Positions 52,201 to 62,091 are shown, numbered from the stretch's first letter. The stretch: 64,000 nt of DNA from Bacillaceae bacterium JMAK1 (GCA_012970285.1 JIBW01000003.1:186001-250000), one strand, 5' to 3'. Notes: a model not told the origin generated them from the letters alone. Made by a program: numbers and translations.

Positions 52201-54589
52201 TAATGACTATTTAGGTGAAAGCATTCAAATTCGCTTTGCTTTTGATTCTGACAGCATCATCGCTTATCCAGGTTGGTACATTGATGAAGTGACGGTTGTT
52301 GGAACGAGTGAAGACGTTGAACATGTTGCTGAAAATGATGACGTAAAAGCAGAACGCCCATCTGATGAGCGTATTGAGCGTGAACTTGAACAGGTGACAA
52401 ACATCCCTGCTCCTGATGGCACAACTCCTTACGAAGAGTCTGATGTACGTGAAGAAACATCAACAGTTGCTCCTTCCGTAAGTGGATTACCAGTATCTGC
52501 CGCAGTCACTGTGCTTGAGACGAACCGCTCAGCGACAACGAATCCTGCGACGGGTACGTATCGAATTAACCATAGTGAAGGTACGTATACGGTCGAAGCA
52601 GATGCGTATGGTTTCTACTCTGAACAACAAGAAGTGACGGTTCAAGAAGGGGAAAGTTCAACAGCTAATTTCATGCTTACAGAAATTCCTACAGGTGAAA
52701 TTACGGGAACTGTTGTAAATGAAAGAAATGATGAGCCGGTAGAAGATGCGACCGTTCGTGTCGTTGAAGATCCGGCAATTACAGATGCTATAACAGATGA
52801 AGAAGGAAACTTCACATTGGAAGATGTGCTTGAAGGCGAGTACACGTTGGCTGTCTCAGCACCGAGCTTCCATAGTACGCAAATGAGTGGAGTTGAAGTA
52901 GTCGGTGGTGAGGAAACCGAAGTGACGATTGAAATGCGTCCATTTATCGGTTTCGATGATGAGATTGCATATGACAACGGCAATGCTGAAAATGCCGTCG
53001 TCTTAAACGCAGCAAACAACGGGATGGCTGTACAATTTACACCGAGTGAAGCTGCGAGTGTTAACGGCGTTAATCTTTACGTTTGGGGTGACGATTTCCC
53101 TGTACCAGGGGGTACAGAAACTCAAATTGCTGTCTATGATACAGATGGTGAAGGGAACCCAACGACTCAGCTCGTTGAGCCTTTTGAGATCGAAGTAGAG
53201 CGTGGAGCTTGGAACTATGTTGACTTATCTGACTATGGCGTTGTGACGGATCGTGATTTCTTCGTAACGACAATTCAAACACAAATCGGAGATCTATCTC
53301 CAGCGGTCGGTACAGATATGTCATCCAACAACGCTGAACGCTCTTACCTATATGTGAGCGGAAGCTTCGAACAAGAATTAAGTTATGGTAACTTTATGAT
53401 TCGTGCGGACGTCTCTTACGAGTTGGAAGCACCAGTGATTGAGACGCCAGAAGATATGACGTATACGAATGAAGAGAGCATTGTTGTAGAAGGATCATTG
53501 CATGAACAGGCAGAAGCAGAAATGGTCATTTACAACAACGATGAAGAAGTAACGAGAACTGAGGCTGAAGAAGGCTCTTGGAGTGTAGAGGTCGATTTAA
53601 CTGAGGGCGAGAACGTATTAGTTGCTCGTGCAGAAGTTGAAGATGGTCTATCCGACCCATCAGCTCCAGTAACTGTTATTAAAGACACGGTAGACCCGGT
53701 CATTACGATTGAATCACCAGAAGACGGTGAAGTAACGAATCGTGAAGCCATTACGGTTACCGGAACTGTTGAAGAAGAGAACCTTGATTCTCTTACGATT
53801 AATGAACGAGAAGTAGAGGTTTCTGAGGATGGTGCATTTAGTCAACGCCTTCTTCTAGATCTTGGTGAAAATGAAATTGTAGTAGAAGCCACCGATCTTG
53901 CGGGTAATGTTGCCACTGAACAAGTTACTGTCTATGCAGGATTTGAAGCACCATCAATTGAAAATGTTCAACCATCAGAAGATGTTCACTTAAGCGCAGG
54001 GGAAACAGTTCAACTATCGTTTGATAGTGTAAGTGGATTGGATGCTTCGTTTGTCATTCAAATGCCACTTGTGAACTTGCCTGATCATGTCGTTGAATTA
54101 CCGATGCGTGAAACGTCAGAAGGGCATTATGTTGGGTATTGGACAGCAATCTCTAATGCTGTAGCGAACGGTGCTGTTATTGAATTCCGTGCGACGGATC
54201 AATTCGGCAATGAAGTTCGTGAAACAGCGGACGGCAAATTATTCATTAACGTACCTTCAGAAGAAGAACCAGCACCAGCGCCAGATGCGCCAAGAGCTGA
54301 GTTTACATTGCCAAATTCAATTGAATCAGGCAAGAGTTTCTTCTTAGACGCTTCCAATTCAGTTGCTGATGGGGAGATTGTAAATTACTCATGGGCATTC
54401 GGTGATGGGGAACGTGCTTCAGGAGAACAAGTGAATCATACGTACTTGCGTGAAGGCACGTACACCGTAACGCTAGGAATTACAGATAAACACGGTCAAA
54501 CAGACGTCGTGACGAAACGAATTCATGCAACAGGAGAAGCATCTGTTATTCTACCAGTACCAAGACCAGGTTTTGGGCTCATGCGTTAA
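49205..54589 (+). CDS. Giant multidomain subtilisin-like serine protease (bacillopeptidase F-like)
   Basis: A secreted protein of 1794 residues. Signal peptide (about 1-36), inhibitor-type propeptide (about 60-180), then an S8 domain with Asp in GIIDSGTDWTH (~223), His in PHGSHVMGTI (~273) and Ser in NGTSMAAPHIAGT (~442). Downstream come two copies of an immune-inhibitor-A/MAM-like module (DWEWGSPEVGP near 655, SSWEWGEPTSGP near 900) with an Fn3 between, carboxypeptidase-regulatory-like domains (about 1080-1240), two Big-like domains and a C-terminal PKD domain (YSWAFGDGERASGEQVNHTY). No SLH or LPXTG anchor. Digests extracellular protein. Confidence 0.88.
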   Translation: MKKGKLERRSLSVMMIGALILSPYASVLATPSIASANQSDVNDVQRELADRASEKIDEEVVRAFRQDQHVSVLIEMEEQVDTAVAAKQGLQSVGSNATPHQQQRAISNGVYNALRSTATDTQAATVSLLEAAEEEGSVIEYEGYYIMNVVAATLDRDTLRTLSYRPEISRIKLDEFIELDLPEVSSEEIEATDDNVEWNIDRIGAPDVWDDLGVTGEGITVGIIDSGTDWTHEALQENWRGYNPDDPENSDPYGNWFDAVEGQDMPYDLASQPHGSHVMGTILGQGPDDENKIGVAPDANWISARAFSALGGTQSDLLASGQYMLAPEDDPSLAPDIVNNSWGGQPGVNDWYRPMVQAWKDSGIMPTFSAGNSGPGDETVTPPANYPESYAVAATDINDAIASFSSRGPSQYDGDQKPNVSAPGVNIRSSVPGGYEAGWNGTSMAAPHIAGTAALLLSTDSGLTPNEIEAIIDETADPLTDSQYTTVPNDAYGVGMVNAYEAVASIAGNLGSIEGSVLQEGSDDLPPEIEHSPVDSVFAGYDVPITATISDDVSVTDAEVWMTNDEINHHYVFTMEQVSGDHEEGTYRAVLPANLLGDESFEYFIQASDYGNNVAQTERYTVDVDFGVTPDNYSEDFESEPIGWVLEGDWEWGSPEVGPEPVNGENLVGTNLNGNYSDDEHVLYSVPIDLRDAETASLRLNEWREVISGVDYANVLISDDYGDNWDQALEFTGNSDGWQSLYVDLDDYVGSDAPVLVAFVLESNSSTTATGWYLDNVHLVGEDVTAPSGPENLDVTSSTAGLQLDWDAPVDEELDLHEYTVYRTTDDEFDSIATTSSTTFQDLNVEGGTEYTYVVTASDYDGNESDPSNEVSAVAPNITVFYHNTFQEDDGGFESGGTNSSWEWGEPTSGPNEALTGERLWATNLSGNYNNAEDSYIGSPIIELEDVDLAELHVTHWQDIENNWDYGFVQVSSDDGETWDELAEFTGRDQAWAQAEISLNDYLGESIQIRFAFDSDSIIAYPGWYIDEVTVVGTSEDVEHVAENDDVKAERPSDERIERELEQVTNIPAPDGTTPYEESDVREETSTVAPSVSGLPVSAAVTVLETNRSATTNPATGTYRINHSEGTYTVEADAYGFYSEQQEVTVQEGESSTANFMLTEIPTGEITGTVVNERNDEPVEDATVRVVEDPAITDAITDEEGNFTLEDVLEGEYTLAVSAPSFHSTQMSGVEVVGGEETEVTIEMRPFIGFDDEIAYDNGNAENAVVLNAANNGMAVQFTPSEAASVNGVNLYVWGDDFPVPGGTETQIAVYDTDGEGNPTTQLVEPFEIEVERGAWNYVDLSDYGVVTDRDFFVTTIQTQIGDLSPAVGTDMSSNNAERSYLYVSGSFEQELSYGNFMIRADVSYELEAPVIETPEDMTYTNEESIVVEGSLHEQAEAEMVIYNNDEEVTRTEAEEGSWSVEVDLTEGENVLVARAEVEDGLSDPSAPVTVIKDTVDPVITIESPEDGEVTNREAITVTGTVEEENLDSLTINEREVEVSEDGAFSQRLLLDLGENEIVVEATDLAGNVATEQVTVYAGFEAPSIENVQPSEDVHLSAGETVQLSFDSVSGLDASFVIQMPLVNLPDHVVELPMRETSEGHYVGYWTAISNAVANGAVIEFRATDQFGNEVRETADGKLFINVPSEEEPAPAPDAPRAEFTLPNSIESGKSFFLDASNSVADGEIVNYSWAFGDGERASGEQVNHTYLREGTYTVTLGITDKHGQTDVVTKRIHATGEASVILPVPRPGFGLMR

Positions 54590-54596
54590 TTTAGAG

Positions 54597-54637
54597 AGGG
54601 ATGCACGCTGTATTCATAGGCTTGCATCCCTTTTTTC
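54597..54637 (+). terminator. Rho-independent terminator of the giant protease
   Basis: GGGATGCA pairs with TGCATCCC around a 17-base loop and is followed by TTTTTT. Confidence 0.85.
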
Positions 54638-54760
54638 CTATATTAAAAGTGGACATTAAGAAAGATTTCCAGTCGCTCCTTATGTTGGGAGATTGAGTTT
54701 TCCGCCAGAATCAGCTATCTTAGTACTATAGGGTTGGGTTGAAATTGTAACAAGGGGCGA

Positions 54761-55858
54761 TTGGAAATTAAACGTATAGGACGAAATGAACCGTGCCCAT
54801 GCGGTAGCGGGAAAAAATATAAAAAATGTTGTGGGAAAAACGAAACAGTACAAATCTCTGAAACTGTAAACCAAAACTTACGTGATTTGCAAGATCAATT
54901 GTTCAAACACGTTATGAACAAAGAAATGAAGAAAGTAAACAACATCGTTCATGCAAAGGTAGATAGTTCTGGATTGCACACAGAAGGAAAGAACTTTGTG
55001 CAGTTCTTCGGAGCAATTTGGGTAATGGTCTGTCATTCCTTTGAAGGAAAGACGATGATGGAGCGCTTTGTAGAAGAACGTCTATCGACGTTGCATCGCC
55101 CTTCAGTCATTGATAGCTTTAAACAGTGGCCGTCCGTTGCGCCATCGGTGTATGAAGTGCAAGAGATTAAAGGTGACAATGTGATCGTCGTTGATGACAT
55201 TTTCACACATGAACGTACGGACGTTTTACTAAATCAAGAGAACTATGAGAAAGGTCGCGAACCTGAAAAAGGCGAGTTACTTTTGACCGTCCTCTTGCCA
55301 GCAGGTGAGATGAAGCAAGTCTTTGCAGCGCCATTGCAGCTGTTAAAAGATCACGCTCTAGAACGAAAAGAAACGATTCTTGCTCAATATAACGACAGTG
55401 ATTACGAAGACTCACGAGCATACATGAATGAAGAGTTCTTAAATGTACTACTCATTTGTTTATATGGTGAGCAGAACACAGCGGATACCAATGATGTAGA
55501 GCCAGCTGCACTTGAGACGAATGAGCAACAAGAAGTTGTTGAACAGTATGCGGCGTACATGGCAGAACACGATAAGGAAGAGTACCGCCAAGTTGGAGAA
55601 CTGTTATGGCGCCGTTATTGTGAACGTGAAGAGCCGAACATTAGAAAGGCAGAAGTGTTCTCGGCTACGTTAAGCTACTTGATCGAAACGAAGATTGCGA
55701 AAGCGACCGTAACGAAGAAAGCTATTGCAACTCATTTTGGAGTATCACCAAGCACGCTATCAAAACGTCTTAAAGAACTTGAAGTTTCACTTGCAGGTGA
55801 TGTGCGTGAAGTGAACAAAGCGTTAGAGCAATTGGAAAAGACAAATACAGGAACGTGA
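54761..55858 (+). CDS. SEC-C motif protein with C-terminal helix-turn-helix
   Basis: A 365-residue cytoplasmic protein. The N-terminus [20 protein letters not shown] is a SEC-C zinc motif of the kind found at the SecA tail, here leading the protein. The middle is an uncharacterised alpha/beta region; the end ([20 protein letters not shown]) is a clear HTH. TTG start at 54761 with AAGGGG upstream. Function unknown; similar proteins occur widely in Bacillaceae. Confidence 0.8.
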   Translation: MEIKRIGRNEPCPCGSGKKYKKCCGKNETVQISETVNQNLRDLQDQLFKHVMNKEMKKVNNIVHAKVDSSGLHTEGKNFVQFFGAIWVMVCHSFEGKTMMERFVEERLSTLHRPSVIDSFKQWPSVAPSVYEVQEIKGDNVIVVDDIFTHERTDVLLNQENYEKGREPEKGELLLTVLLPAGEMKQVFAAPLQLLKDHALERKETILAQYNDSDYEDSRAYMNEEFLNVLLICLYGEQNTADTNDVEPAALETNEQQEVVEQYAAYMAEHDKEEYRQVGELLWRRYCEREEPNIRKAEVFSATLSYLIETKIAKATVTKKAIATHFGVSPSTLSKRLKELEVSLAGDVREVNKALEQLEKTNTGT

Positions 55859-55860
55859 TA

Positions 55861-55895
55861 AAAGATCCGGGAAAATATTCTCGGATCTTTTTCTA
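55861..55895 (+). terminator. Rho-independent terminator
   Basis: AAAGATCCG pairs perfectly with CGGATCTTT and is followed by a T-rich tail. Confidence 0.85.
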
Positions 55896-56339
55896 TATGT
55901 CTAAAAGACTAAGCTTTAGTAAGCGTGCTTTTATTACTATATTTAAATTTCATAATGTAACATAAATCTAGCAAGTGTAATATAATATTAATATTATAGT
56001 AGTATAGTGCTTTTATTAATGACTAATGACCTTATTAAAGTTATTAGTTAGAGTTTTTTGTTATAAAAAAATAAAGACTAAAGTAGGTTACGACTTTGAT
56101 CATACGGGTGGTAAGGTAATCTCAGGAAAGCGCTTCTATAAATTTCCTGAAATAGTATTTTTGATTTATAAAAGTGGAGATAGATTCCTTTAATCTATGA
56201 AAACAGTACTTATTTTTATGTATTGTTCAACAAAATACGTATAAGCAATAGCTTTGCGTGTGTGTAGCACATACGAATTTGCTATTACTTAAATCACTAA
56301 CGCACAGAGCCCCGGGCTCATAATAAGGAGGAGCAACAA
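55896..56339 (+). promoter_or_regulatory. Long structured leader of the S-layer gene
   Basis: No gene. AT-rich with TATAAT-like stretches near 55980-56010. Two hairpins lie close to the start codon: 56247-56286 (outer AATAGC/GCTATT, inner TGCGTGTG/CACATACG) and the palindrome GAGCCCCGGGCTC (56307-56319), followed by AAGGAGGAG. Long stable leaders of this kind are typical of highly expressed S-layer genes. Individual promoters are not assigned. Confidence 0.5.
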
Positions 56340-59069
56340 ATGGCTTACCAACCCAAGACTTACAGAAAATTTATTGCAGGAACGATGACAGCAGCAATGG
56401 CTGCAACAGCGTTCGCAGCAACGACACCTCAGCAAGTTGCTGATGCACAAGAAGCTTCATTCACAGATGTAGACGCTACAAATACTCACTTCAATAATAT
56501 TGAACGTGCAGTTGACCGTGGTGTAGTTACTGGGTATTCAGATGGAACTTATCGTCCGAATGTAAGCGTCACTCGTGGTCAGATTGCAACAATGATTACT
56601 AGGGCATTTGATCTGGATGTTCCAGAAAACCCAGAGTCCATTTACAACGATGTATCTGAGAGCCACCATTTTGCAGGTGTGGTTCAAGCGGTGTCTGAGG
56701 AAGGAATTATGGTCGGACGTTTTGACAACACGATGTTCGAAACTGGTTCAGTACTTTCTCGCCAGCAAATGGCTTCAATTCTAGTTCGTGCTTTTGACCT
56801 TGAGAAAGTCCCGGGAAATGATACAGTTCCACATGATGTTGACCAAGCGTATGAATCTCACGTAGAAAACATTACGATTCTTGCACAACATGGAATTACT
56901 ACAACGTCTGATGGTAACTTCCGACCAAATGGTGAAGTTACTCGTGGGCAGCTTGCTTCATTTTTAGAACGAGCAATTGAGGTTCGCAATACGATTGATT
57001 CAGGTATCGAAACTGTTGAATCCGTTGATAATTCAACAGTTAAAGTGACGTTTGAAAATGGAGTAGATGTTGAAAGTATGTCAGCTGAACTTTTTGCGTT
57101 CACGAATGAACTAGAAGTTCTGGATGCGGAAGTTACAGACGAAAATACAGTAACTCTTACAACTACTGAGCAAAGCGAAGAGACAACGTACACACTAGTA
57201 TTCGATGCTGAGTATACAAATCTATCATTTGTAGGAAAAGAAACTGACGTTGAAGAAGACGTTGAACTTTCTATTGAAAACCTTGTTGCTGAGAATGATG
57301 GTTTTACAACATCAATTTCTGCTGAAGTGCTCGGGAATGATGATGGAACTGAGGCACATGTTGCGATTCTCGATGCTGGCGGAGATGTAGTCACTGAGGA
57401 AGTAGTAAGTGTTGAAGAAAATTCAATTCAATCTGAATTCACTGGGTTACTATCTGGTGAGTATAAAGCGATTGTTACAATTCAAGATGAGGAAGAAGAT
57501 GTTGTAGCTGAAACTGAGTTTGACATCGAGAGCTTAATTCTACCTTTAGACGCTGCTGAAGCAACGACAACACAAGTCCGTCCGGCAGTTGAACAAGAGC
57601 TAGCATTTACTGTTGATGGAATCTCTTATAACATTGCAGATCTAATTGAAGCAGGTTATGAGATTGAGTATCTTCTGAACAATGATGATCTTGAAGTGTC
57701 AGAAGAGGGAACAATTAAAGTTGCTACTGGTGTTGAGGAATTCTCCTATGCCGTTCGTGTAACGGATGCAGAAGATGAAGAGCGTACAGTTGCTTCAAAC
57801 CGTCAAGAAGTAGAAGTGGTAAGTGCAGCGGATGTTGCTGAAATTACTGAAGTAGCATTAGTTTCAGGGGAAGATGTTATTGAAGGCAATGTCATTACGA
57901 GTAATACAGATGCGAAGTTCGAAGCCATTTCTGCTGTAAACGGTTATGGAGAAGAGATCGACTTTGATGAAGAAGAAGTGGCAAAGCCAGAAGTTAAAAA
58001 AGCAGTTTCTAGTGATGTAACAATTGCTCACTATAACAATGAAGATGGTATTATCGTTCAAGGTGAAGGAGAAGTCGCATTTGAAGTTCACTTTGAAGGA
58101 ATTGAAGAAGCTGTAGAAGTCATCGTAACCGTTGTTGCTGACGAGGAGATTACTGAAATTAGCAATGCTGGTAGCACCGTTCGAATGATTACAAACAATG
58201 GTAAAGTCGCTACTAATCTAACAAACTCAATTCTTGATCAGTATGGAAGTGCTTGGGCGAAAGATCAAGCCGTTACAGTAACGGTTACTGGCGATGAAGA
58301 TCTTGAAGTTGAGCGTACAGAAGAGACTACGGATGGTGAACTATCTGTAGATCTGAACGAATATCTTGGAGAAGAAGTTGAAGCTGGTACATATACAGTT
58401 TCTTATTCAATCGACGACCTAGAACTTGGTGAAGTAACGGTAGAAGTTATTGAACTTGACCTAGATTCTGTTGATCAATTCTTCTTAACTGCTGATGAAG
58501 AAGAAACAATGGATCTCTATGATACAGATAATAATGAGTTAGCTGATAGAATTATTCAAGAGGTTACAATTGGAGCAGAGTTTGAAGGAATTGAATTAGG
58601 TGCCACAGAGGTAATGTCTGCCCTGGCTGACCTTGAGGGATCTCTTAAGTTGACAACAAGCAACTCAGAAATCATTTCATTTGATGGTGAAGAGTCTAAA
58701 GACATAACAACTACTGATTTCAATGTAAATGGTGAAGCTGAAGGTACTGCAACAGTGAGTCTAGTACAAGTAGAAGGTGACTTTGTGACAACGATTGCTG
58801 CAACTGACATCACGGTTGAGAATAGCACTCCTCAAATCACTGAAATTACATTGGAAGATGAAGAGAACCCTTTACGAATTAATGCTGAAGGATACGTAGA
58901 AGCATTCAATACTCTTGCATCCCCTGATGTAGAAGTAATTACTGACGAGATGATTGAAGAAGTTGTATTTGTCTCATCACAAGATGTTGCGATTATCTAC
59001 GTGTCAGAAGTCTATGGCGGTGGCGTATTTACAGTAGAAGCTGTGAAAGCAAACGCTGAGAACAACTAA
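56340..59069 (+). CDS. S-layer protein with three SLH domains
   Basis: A secreted protein of 909 residues. Signal peptide MAYQPKTYRKFIAGTMTAAM and on to about residue 35 (cleavage after VADA), three SLH domains at about 37-85, 98-148 and 155-215 (TGYSDGTYRPNVSVTRGQIA, DGNFRPNGEVTRGQLASFLE), then an acidic array of beta domains. It is very acidic throughout, as expected for an S-layer of an alkaliphile or halophile. SLH domains hold it on the wall polymer. Likely the main S-layer subunit, judged by the long leader and perfect ribosome binding site. Confidence 0.88.
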   Translation: MAYQPKTYRKFIAGTMTAAMAATAFAATTPQQVADAQEASFTDVDATNTHFNNIERAVDRGVVTGYSDGTYRPNVSVTRGQIATMITRAFDLDVPENPESIYNDVSESHHFAGVVQAVSEEGIMVGRFDNTMFETGSVLSRQQMASILVRAFDLEKVPGNDTVPHDVDQAYESHVENITILAQHGITTTSDGNFRPNGEVTRGQLASFLERAIEVRNTIDSGIETVESVDNSTVKVTFENGVDVESMSAELFAFTNELEVLDAEVTDENTVTLTTTEQSEETTYTLVFDAEYTNLSFVGKETDVEEDVELSIENLVAENDGFTTSISAEVLGNDDGTEAHVAILDAGGDVVTEEVVSVEENSIQSEFTGLLSGEYKAIVTIQDEEEDVVAETEFDIESLILPLDAAEATTTQVRPAVEQELAFTVDGISYNIADLIEAGYEIEYLLNNDDLEVSEEGTIKVATGVEEFSYAVRVTDAEDEERTVASNRQEVEVVSAADVAEITEVALVSGEDVIEGNVITSNTDAKFEAISAVNGYGEEIDFDEEEVAKPEVKKAVSSDVTIAHYNNEDGIIVQGEGEVAFEVHFEGIEEAVEVIVTVVADEEITEISNAGSTVRMITNNGKVATNLTNSILDQYGSAWAKDQAVTVTVTGDEDLEVERTEETTDGELSVDLNEYLGEEVEAGTYTVSYSIDDLELGEVTVEVIELDLDSVDQFFLTADEEETMDLYDTDNNELADRIIQEVTIGAEFEGIELGATEVMSALADLEGSLKLTTSNSEIISFDGEESKDITTTDFNVNGEAEGTATVSLVQVEGDFVTTIAATDITVENSTPQITEITLEDEENPLRINAEGYVEAFNTLASPDVEVITDEMIEEVVFVSSQDVAIIYVSEVYGGGVFTVEAVKANAENN

Positions 59070-59080
59070 CAATTCTTGTG

Positions 59081-59111
59081 AAAAAAAGCTGAGTATATCT
59101 CAGCTTTTTTT
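59081..59111 (+). terminator. Rho-independent terminator of the S-layer gene
   Basis: A 13-base perfect stem (AAAAAAAGCTGAG, loop TATAT, complement) ends in a T-run. Confidence 0.9.
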
Positions 59112-59248
59112 TCTTACTAAAAAAGTTCAGCAACAAAAATAATTAAAATAATCAAAAATATAAGTGTAGAATAATTCCTGCCAGGGTAACACAACTATAG
59201 TCCTTTATATTTGCAAAAAAGGAAAATAGTACAAAAGGGAGAGGTTTT

Positions 59249-61387
59249 ATGGCTTACCAACCTAAGTCTTATCGTAAGTTTCTTGCAGGTACTCTAACAG
59301 CTACAATGGCAACGGCAGCTTTTGCTGTAATAGTACCACAACAAGTGGTTGATGCAGAGGATACAAATTTTACAGATGTAGAGTCTGGCAATTTTGGATT
59401 TGAAGAGATCTTACGTGGTGTAGAGAGAGGGATCATTACTGGGTATTCTGATAATACTTATCGTCCTCAACAAACCATCAATCGTGGACAAGTGGCTAAT
59501 TTGATCGTTAGGGCGCTTGGGCTCACTTATGATGGAGAATTAACAAGTACAGGTTTTGATGACGTTAGCATGAGTAGTCCTTATGCGGAAGCTGCTGCAA
59601 TCTTACGTGCAGAAGGAATAATGGTTGGTAGTAATAATGGGACGATTTTCAATCCTAGCGCACCGATTAGTAGACAACAAATGGCCTCAGTACTAGTAAG
59701 GGCGTTTGATATTGAGGGCATTGATGAAGATGTCGTTATTTCGGATATCGATCTTGTTGTAGATGCTCATAAAAGCAATGTTAAAACATTAGTGAGTCAA
59801 GGGATCAGTTTCACAGATGATAACACTTTCCGCCCTTTAGATGATGTGACTAGAGCACAATTCGCTATCTTTTTAGACCGAGTTTTAGCCTATACGTGGA
59901 CGGAATCATTTGGGATCGAAGGAATAGAGGCTATTAATAATACGACAGTCAATGTTTATTTTGAAGAGCCAATTGAGGAAGCGCCAGCTGCAATGTTCGC
60001 CTTTGATAATGAATTAGAAGTTCTTGATACAGCGATTGAAGATGATGGGTATACGGTCGTGTTAACGACCTCTGAGCAAGTAACAGATGAATCGTACACA
60101 CTTCTCATTAATGAAGCTCGCACGAATCAAGTGATTATTGGTCACGAGGAAGCTGAACCTACACCAGAGCCGGAACCAGGTACAATTGAAGAAGTGGTTT
60201 ATGCTCTCCAGGAAGCATATGAACAAGATGATGAAGTGGCATTTCTCGAAGCACTAACAAAGATCAATGAGTACGATGAGGACGCCTTTGAGGATTCTCA
60301 AGTTTTCCCTGATTATATAGCTTCCTATCTAGACGCTTATGATGGGGAAGATACTATCGAGGATCTTGCTGCATTTGTGTACTGGGTAAACATAGAAACG
60401 GCATTGATTGCAGTTGAGGCTGCGAATGAAGAGACGATTATTGGCGCTCTCTCGACGCTTGATCTGGTAACGCCAGAAGAGTATCGATTAATCGTCATTT
60501 CAACGTCTACTGAGCGTATTTACGAGGCAATCTCTGAACTGGACTTTGAAAGTGAGGATATTCTCGATCAAATTGAAGAGATTGTGACTCGTATCGGGGT
60601 CGATGAGTTGATTAATGACTTGCATGAAGCTGCTGAAGAAGATGAGGACCAAGTGGTTGGAAGCTTGGTTATTAGTCAATTGCATCAGTTACGCACAACG
60701 ACAGAAGCCTTTGATGCTGAAATTATTCTTCCTTACAAAGGTGATGAGTACGCGGCGGCTCTTCGGGATGAGAATTATCTTACAGACACAGTGGATGAGA
60801 TTGTTGAGATGTTAATCGATGTAAATGATGGTGAAACGTTCCCAGAGATTGAAGTTACGATTGATGACATTGGGAACTACAATTATGTTGAGGAAGAGTT
60901 AACATTATCTGGCATGATTTCACCGTATGAAATTGAATGGGAGATGTCAGTGACACCAAATGTTGTCGATGAAGATGGCGATCCTGTACCTGGCGGCGTT
61001 GCAATTGGTAGTGAGTACTCAGATGATGGTTCATTTGTAAGCACAATTGATCTGTCAGATGTTGAAGAGTCTGGAGACTATTATATTGAATTTAGTGACT
61101 TATGGTATGATGAAGAATTTCTCGAGATTCCTTTCTCCTTTTACGTTGAGCCTCGAGCGATTAATGAACTAGAAAACAGTGAAGATGCAGCGCTCGAACA
61201 TTTCAATTGGCTCATTCACGATGCAGAAGAACTCGGTGTTGATGCTGAAGGCTATGATGCACTCGATGATGAACAACGGCAAGATGTATTTGAACAAGTC
61301 ATTTGGGAACGCCCATTGGATGGTTACGAAACGGTAAATGATATCGTTGAAGCATTTAACGATGCAATTGAAGACCAACAATCGTAG
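59249..61387 (+). CDS. Second SLH-domain surface protein (paralogue of 56340)
   Basis: A secreted protein of 712 residues. Its signal peptide (MAYQPKSYRKFLAGTLTATM) is nearly that of the preceding S-layer protein, which points to duplication. Three SLH domains follow (TGYSDNTYRPQQTINRGQVA, IFNPSAPISRQQMASVLVR, DNTFRPLDDVTRAQFAIFLD), then one beta domain shared with 56340, and after a Pro/Glu-rich hinge (EAEPTPEPEPG) an alpha-helical acidic region of about 200 residues that 56340 lacks. Ribosome binding site AAAGGGAGAGG. Confidence 0.87.
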   Translation: MAYQPKSYRKFLAGTLTATMATAAFAVIVPQQVVDAEDTNFTDVESGNFGFEEILRGVERGIITGYSDNTYRPQQTINRGQVANLIVRALGLTYDGELTSTGFDDVSMSSPYAEAAAILRAEGIMVGSNNGTIFNPSAPISRQQMASVLVRAFDIEGIDEDVVISDIDLVVDAHKSNVKTLVSQGISFTDDNTFRPLDDVTRAQFAIFLDRVLAYTWTESFGIEGIEAINNTTVNVYFEEPIEEAPAAMFAFDNELEVLDTAIEDDGYTVVLTTSEQVTDESYTLLINEARTNQVIIGHEEAEPTPEPEPGTIEEVVYALQEAYEQDDEVAFLEALTKINEYDEDAFEDSQVFPDYIASYLDAYDGEDTIEDLAAFVYWVNIETALIAVEAANEETIIGALSTLDLVTPEEYRLIVISTSTERIYEAISELDFESEDILDQIEEIVTRIGVDELINDLHEAAEEDEDQVVGSLVISQLHQLRTTTEAFDAEIILPYKGDEYAAALRDENYLTDTVDEIVEMLIDVNDGETFPEIEVTIDDIGNYNYVEEELTLSGMISPYEIEWEMSVTPNVVDEDGDPVPGGVAIGSEYSDDGSFVSTIDLSDVEESGDYYIEFSDLWYDEEFLEIPFSFYVEPRAINELENSEDAALEHFNWLIHDAEELGVDAEGYDALDDEQRQDVFEQVIWERPLDGYETVNDIVEAFNDAIEDQQS

Positions 61388-61404
61388 AGGTTTACTAGAG
61401 TTTT

Positions 61405-61438
61405 AGCGGAAGAGGCAACTATCTCTTCCGCTATTTTT
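61405..61438 (+). terminator. Rho-independent terminator
   Basis: AGCGGAAGAG pairs perfectly with CTCTTCCGCT and is followed by ATTTTT. Confidence 0.88.
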
Positions 61439-61456
61439 AACTAGGGAGGTCTTATA

Positions 61457-62038
61457 ATGAAGAAGGTACTTGGTTTTGCACTTGCTGTTACGCTTTCTAT
61501 GAGTATACACATTGAGGCAAAGGCTTCTTACTATCCTGATGTCCCTCTTGATCATGATTACGCAGAGGCGATAACAATTCTATCTGAACGTGGTGTAGTA
61601 GGTGGCTACGATGATGGAACGTTTCGTCCAGATGATGCTGTCACTCGTGGACAAACGGCGGCGTTTCTTGCTAACGCTTTAGAGCTTAATCTTTATCATT
61701 CAGATATGAACCCTTTCGTGGACCTCCCTGATGATCATCCTTTTGCTCCTCATGCAACAGCGTTATACACGAACGGAATTATGGTTGGTCATCATTATCG
61801 AACAACGTTTAAACCTGCAGAGCAACTAACAAATGCTCAGCTCGCTTCATTGCTCGTACGATCATTTCGTTTAGAAGAGGAAGAGAGTGCATTAGAAAAT
61901 GTGCGAAATGCAAATCACCTCGATAACATGAAAACGTTAAGCGAGTATTCATTTGAAATATCGATTCCTTCAAAGCGAGTGACGAGGGCGGAACTTGCCG
62001 GTGCAATTGTCTATTTTATGGAAGATGAGCGAGAGTGA
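61457..62038 (+). CDS. SLH-only secreted protein
   Basis: A 193-residue protein: signal peptide of about 23 residues (MKKVLGFALAVTLSMSIHIE, then AKA) followed by three SLH segments and nothing else (GGYDDGTFRPDDAVTRGQTA, TTFKPAEQLTNAQLASLLVR, SKRVTRAELAGAIVYF). The third is degenerate. Without a payload domain it could serve as a wall-polymer-binding spacer or a competitor for S-layer anchoring. AGGGAGG precedes the ATG. Confidence 0.82.
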   Translation: MKKVLGFALAVTLSMSIHIEAKASYYPDVPLDHDYAEAITILSERGVVGGYDDGTFRPDDAVTRGQTAAFLANALELNLYHSDMNPFVDLPDDHPFAPHATALYTNGIMVGHHYRTTFKPAEQLTNAQLASLLVRSFRLEEEESALENVRNANHLDNMKTLSEYSFEISIPSKRVTRAELAGAIVYFMEDERE

Positions 62039-62091
62039 ACGTTTTGTGCTAAACTAGCATGCAGAACGATGAATGATGGAGGAAGAGAAAA

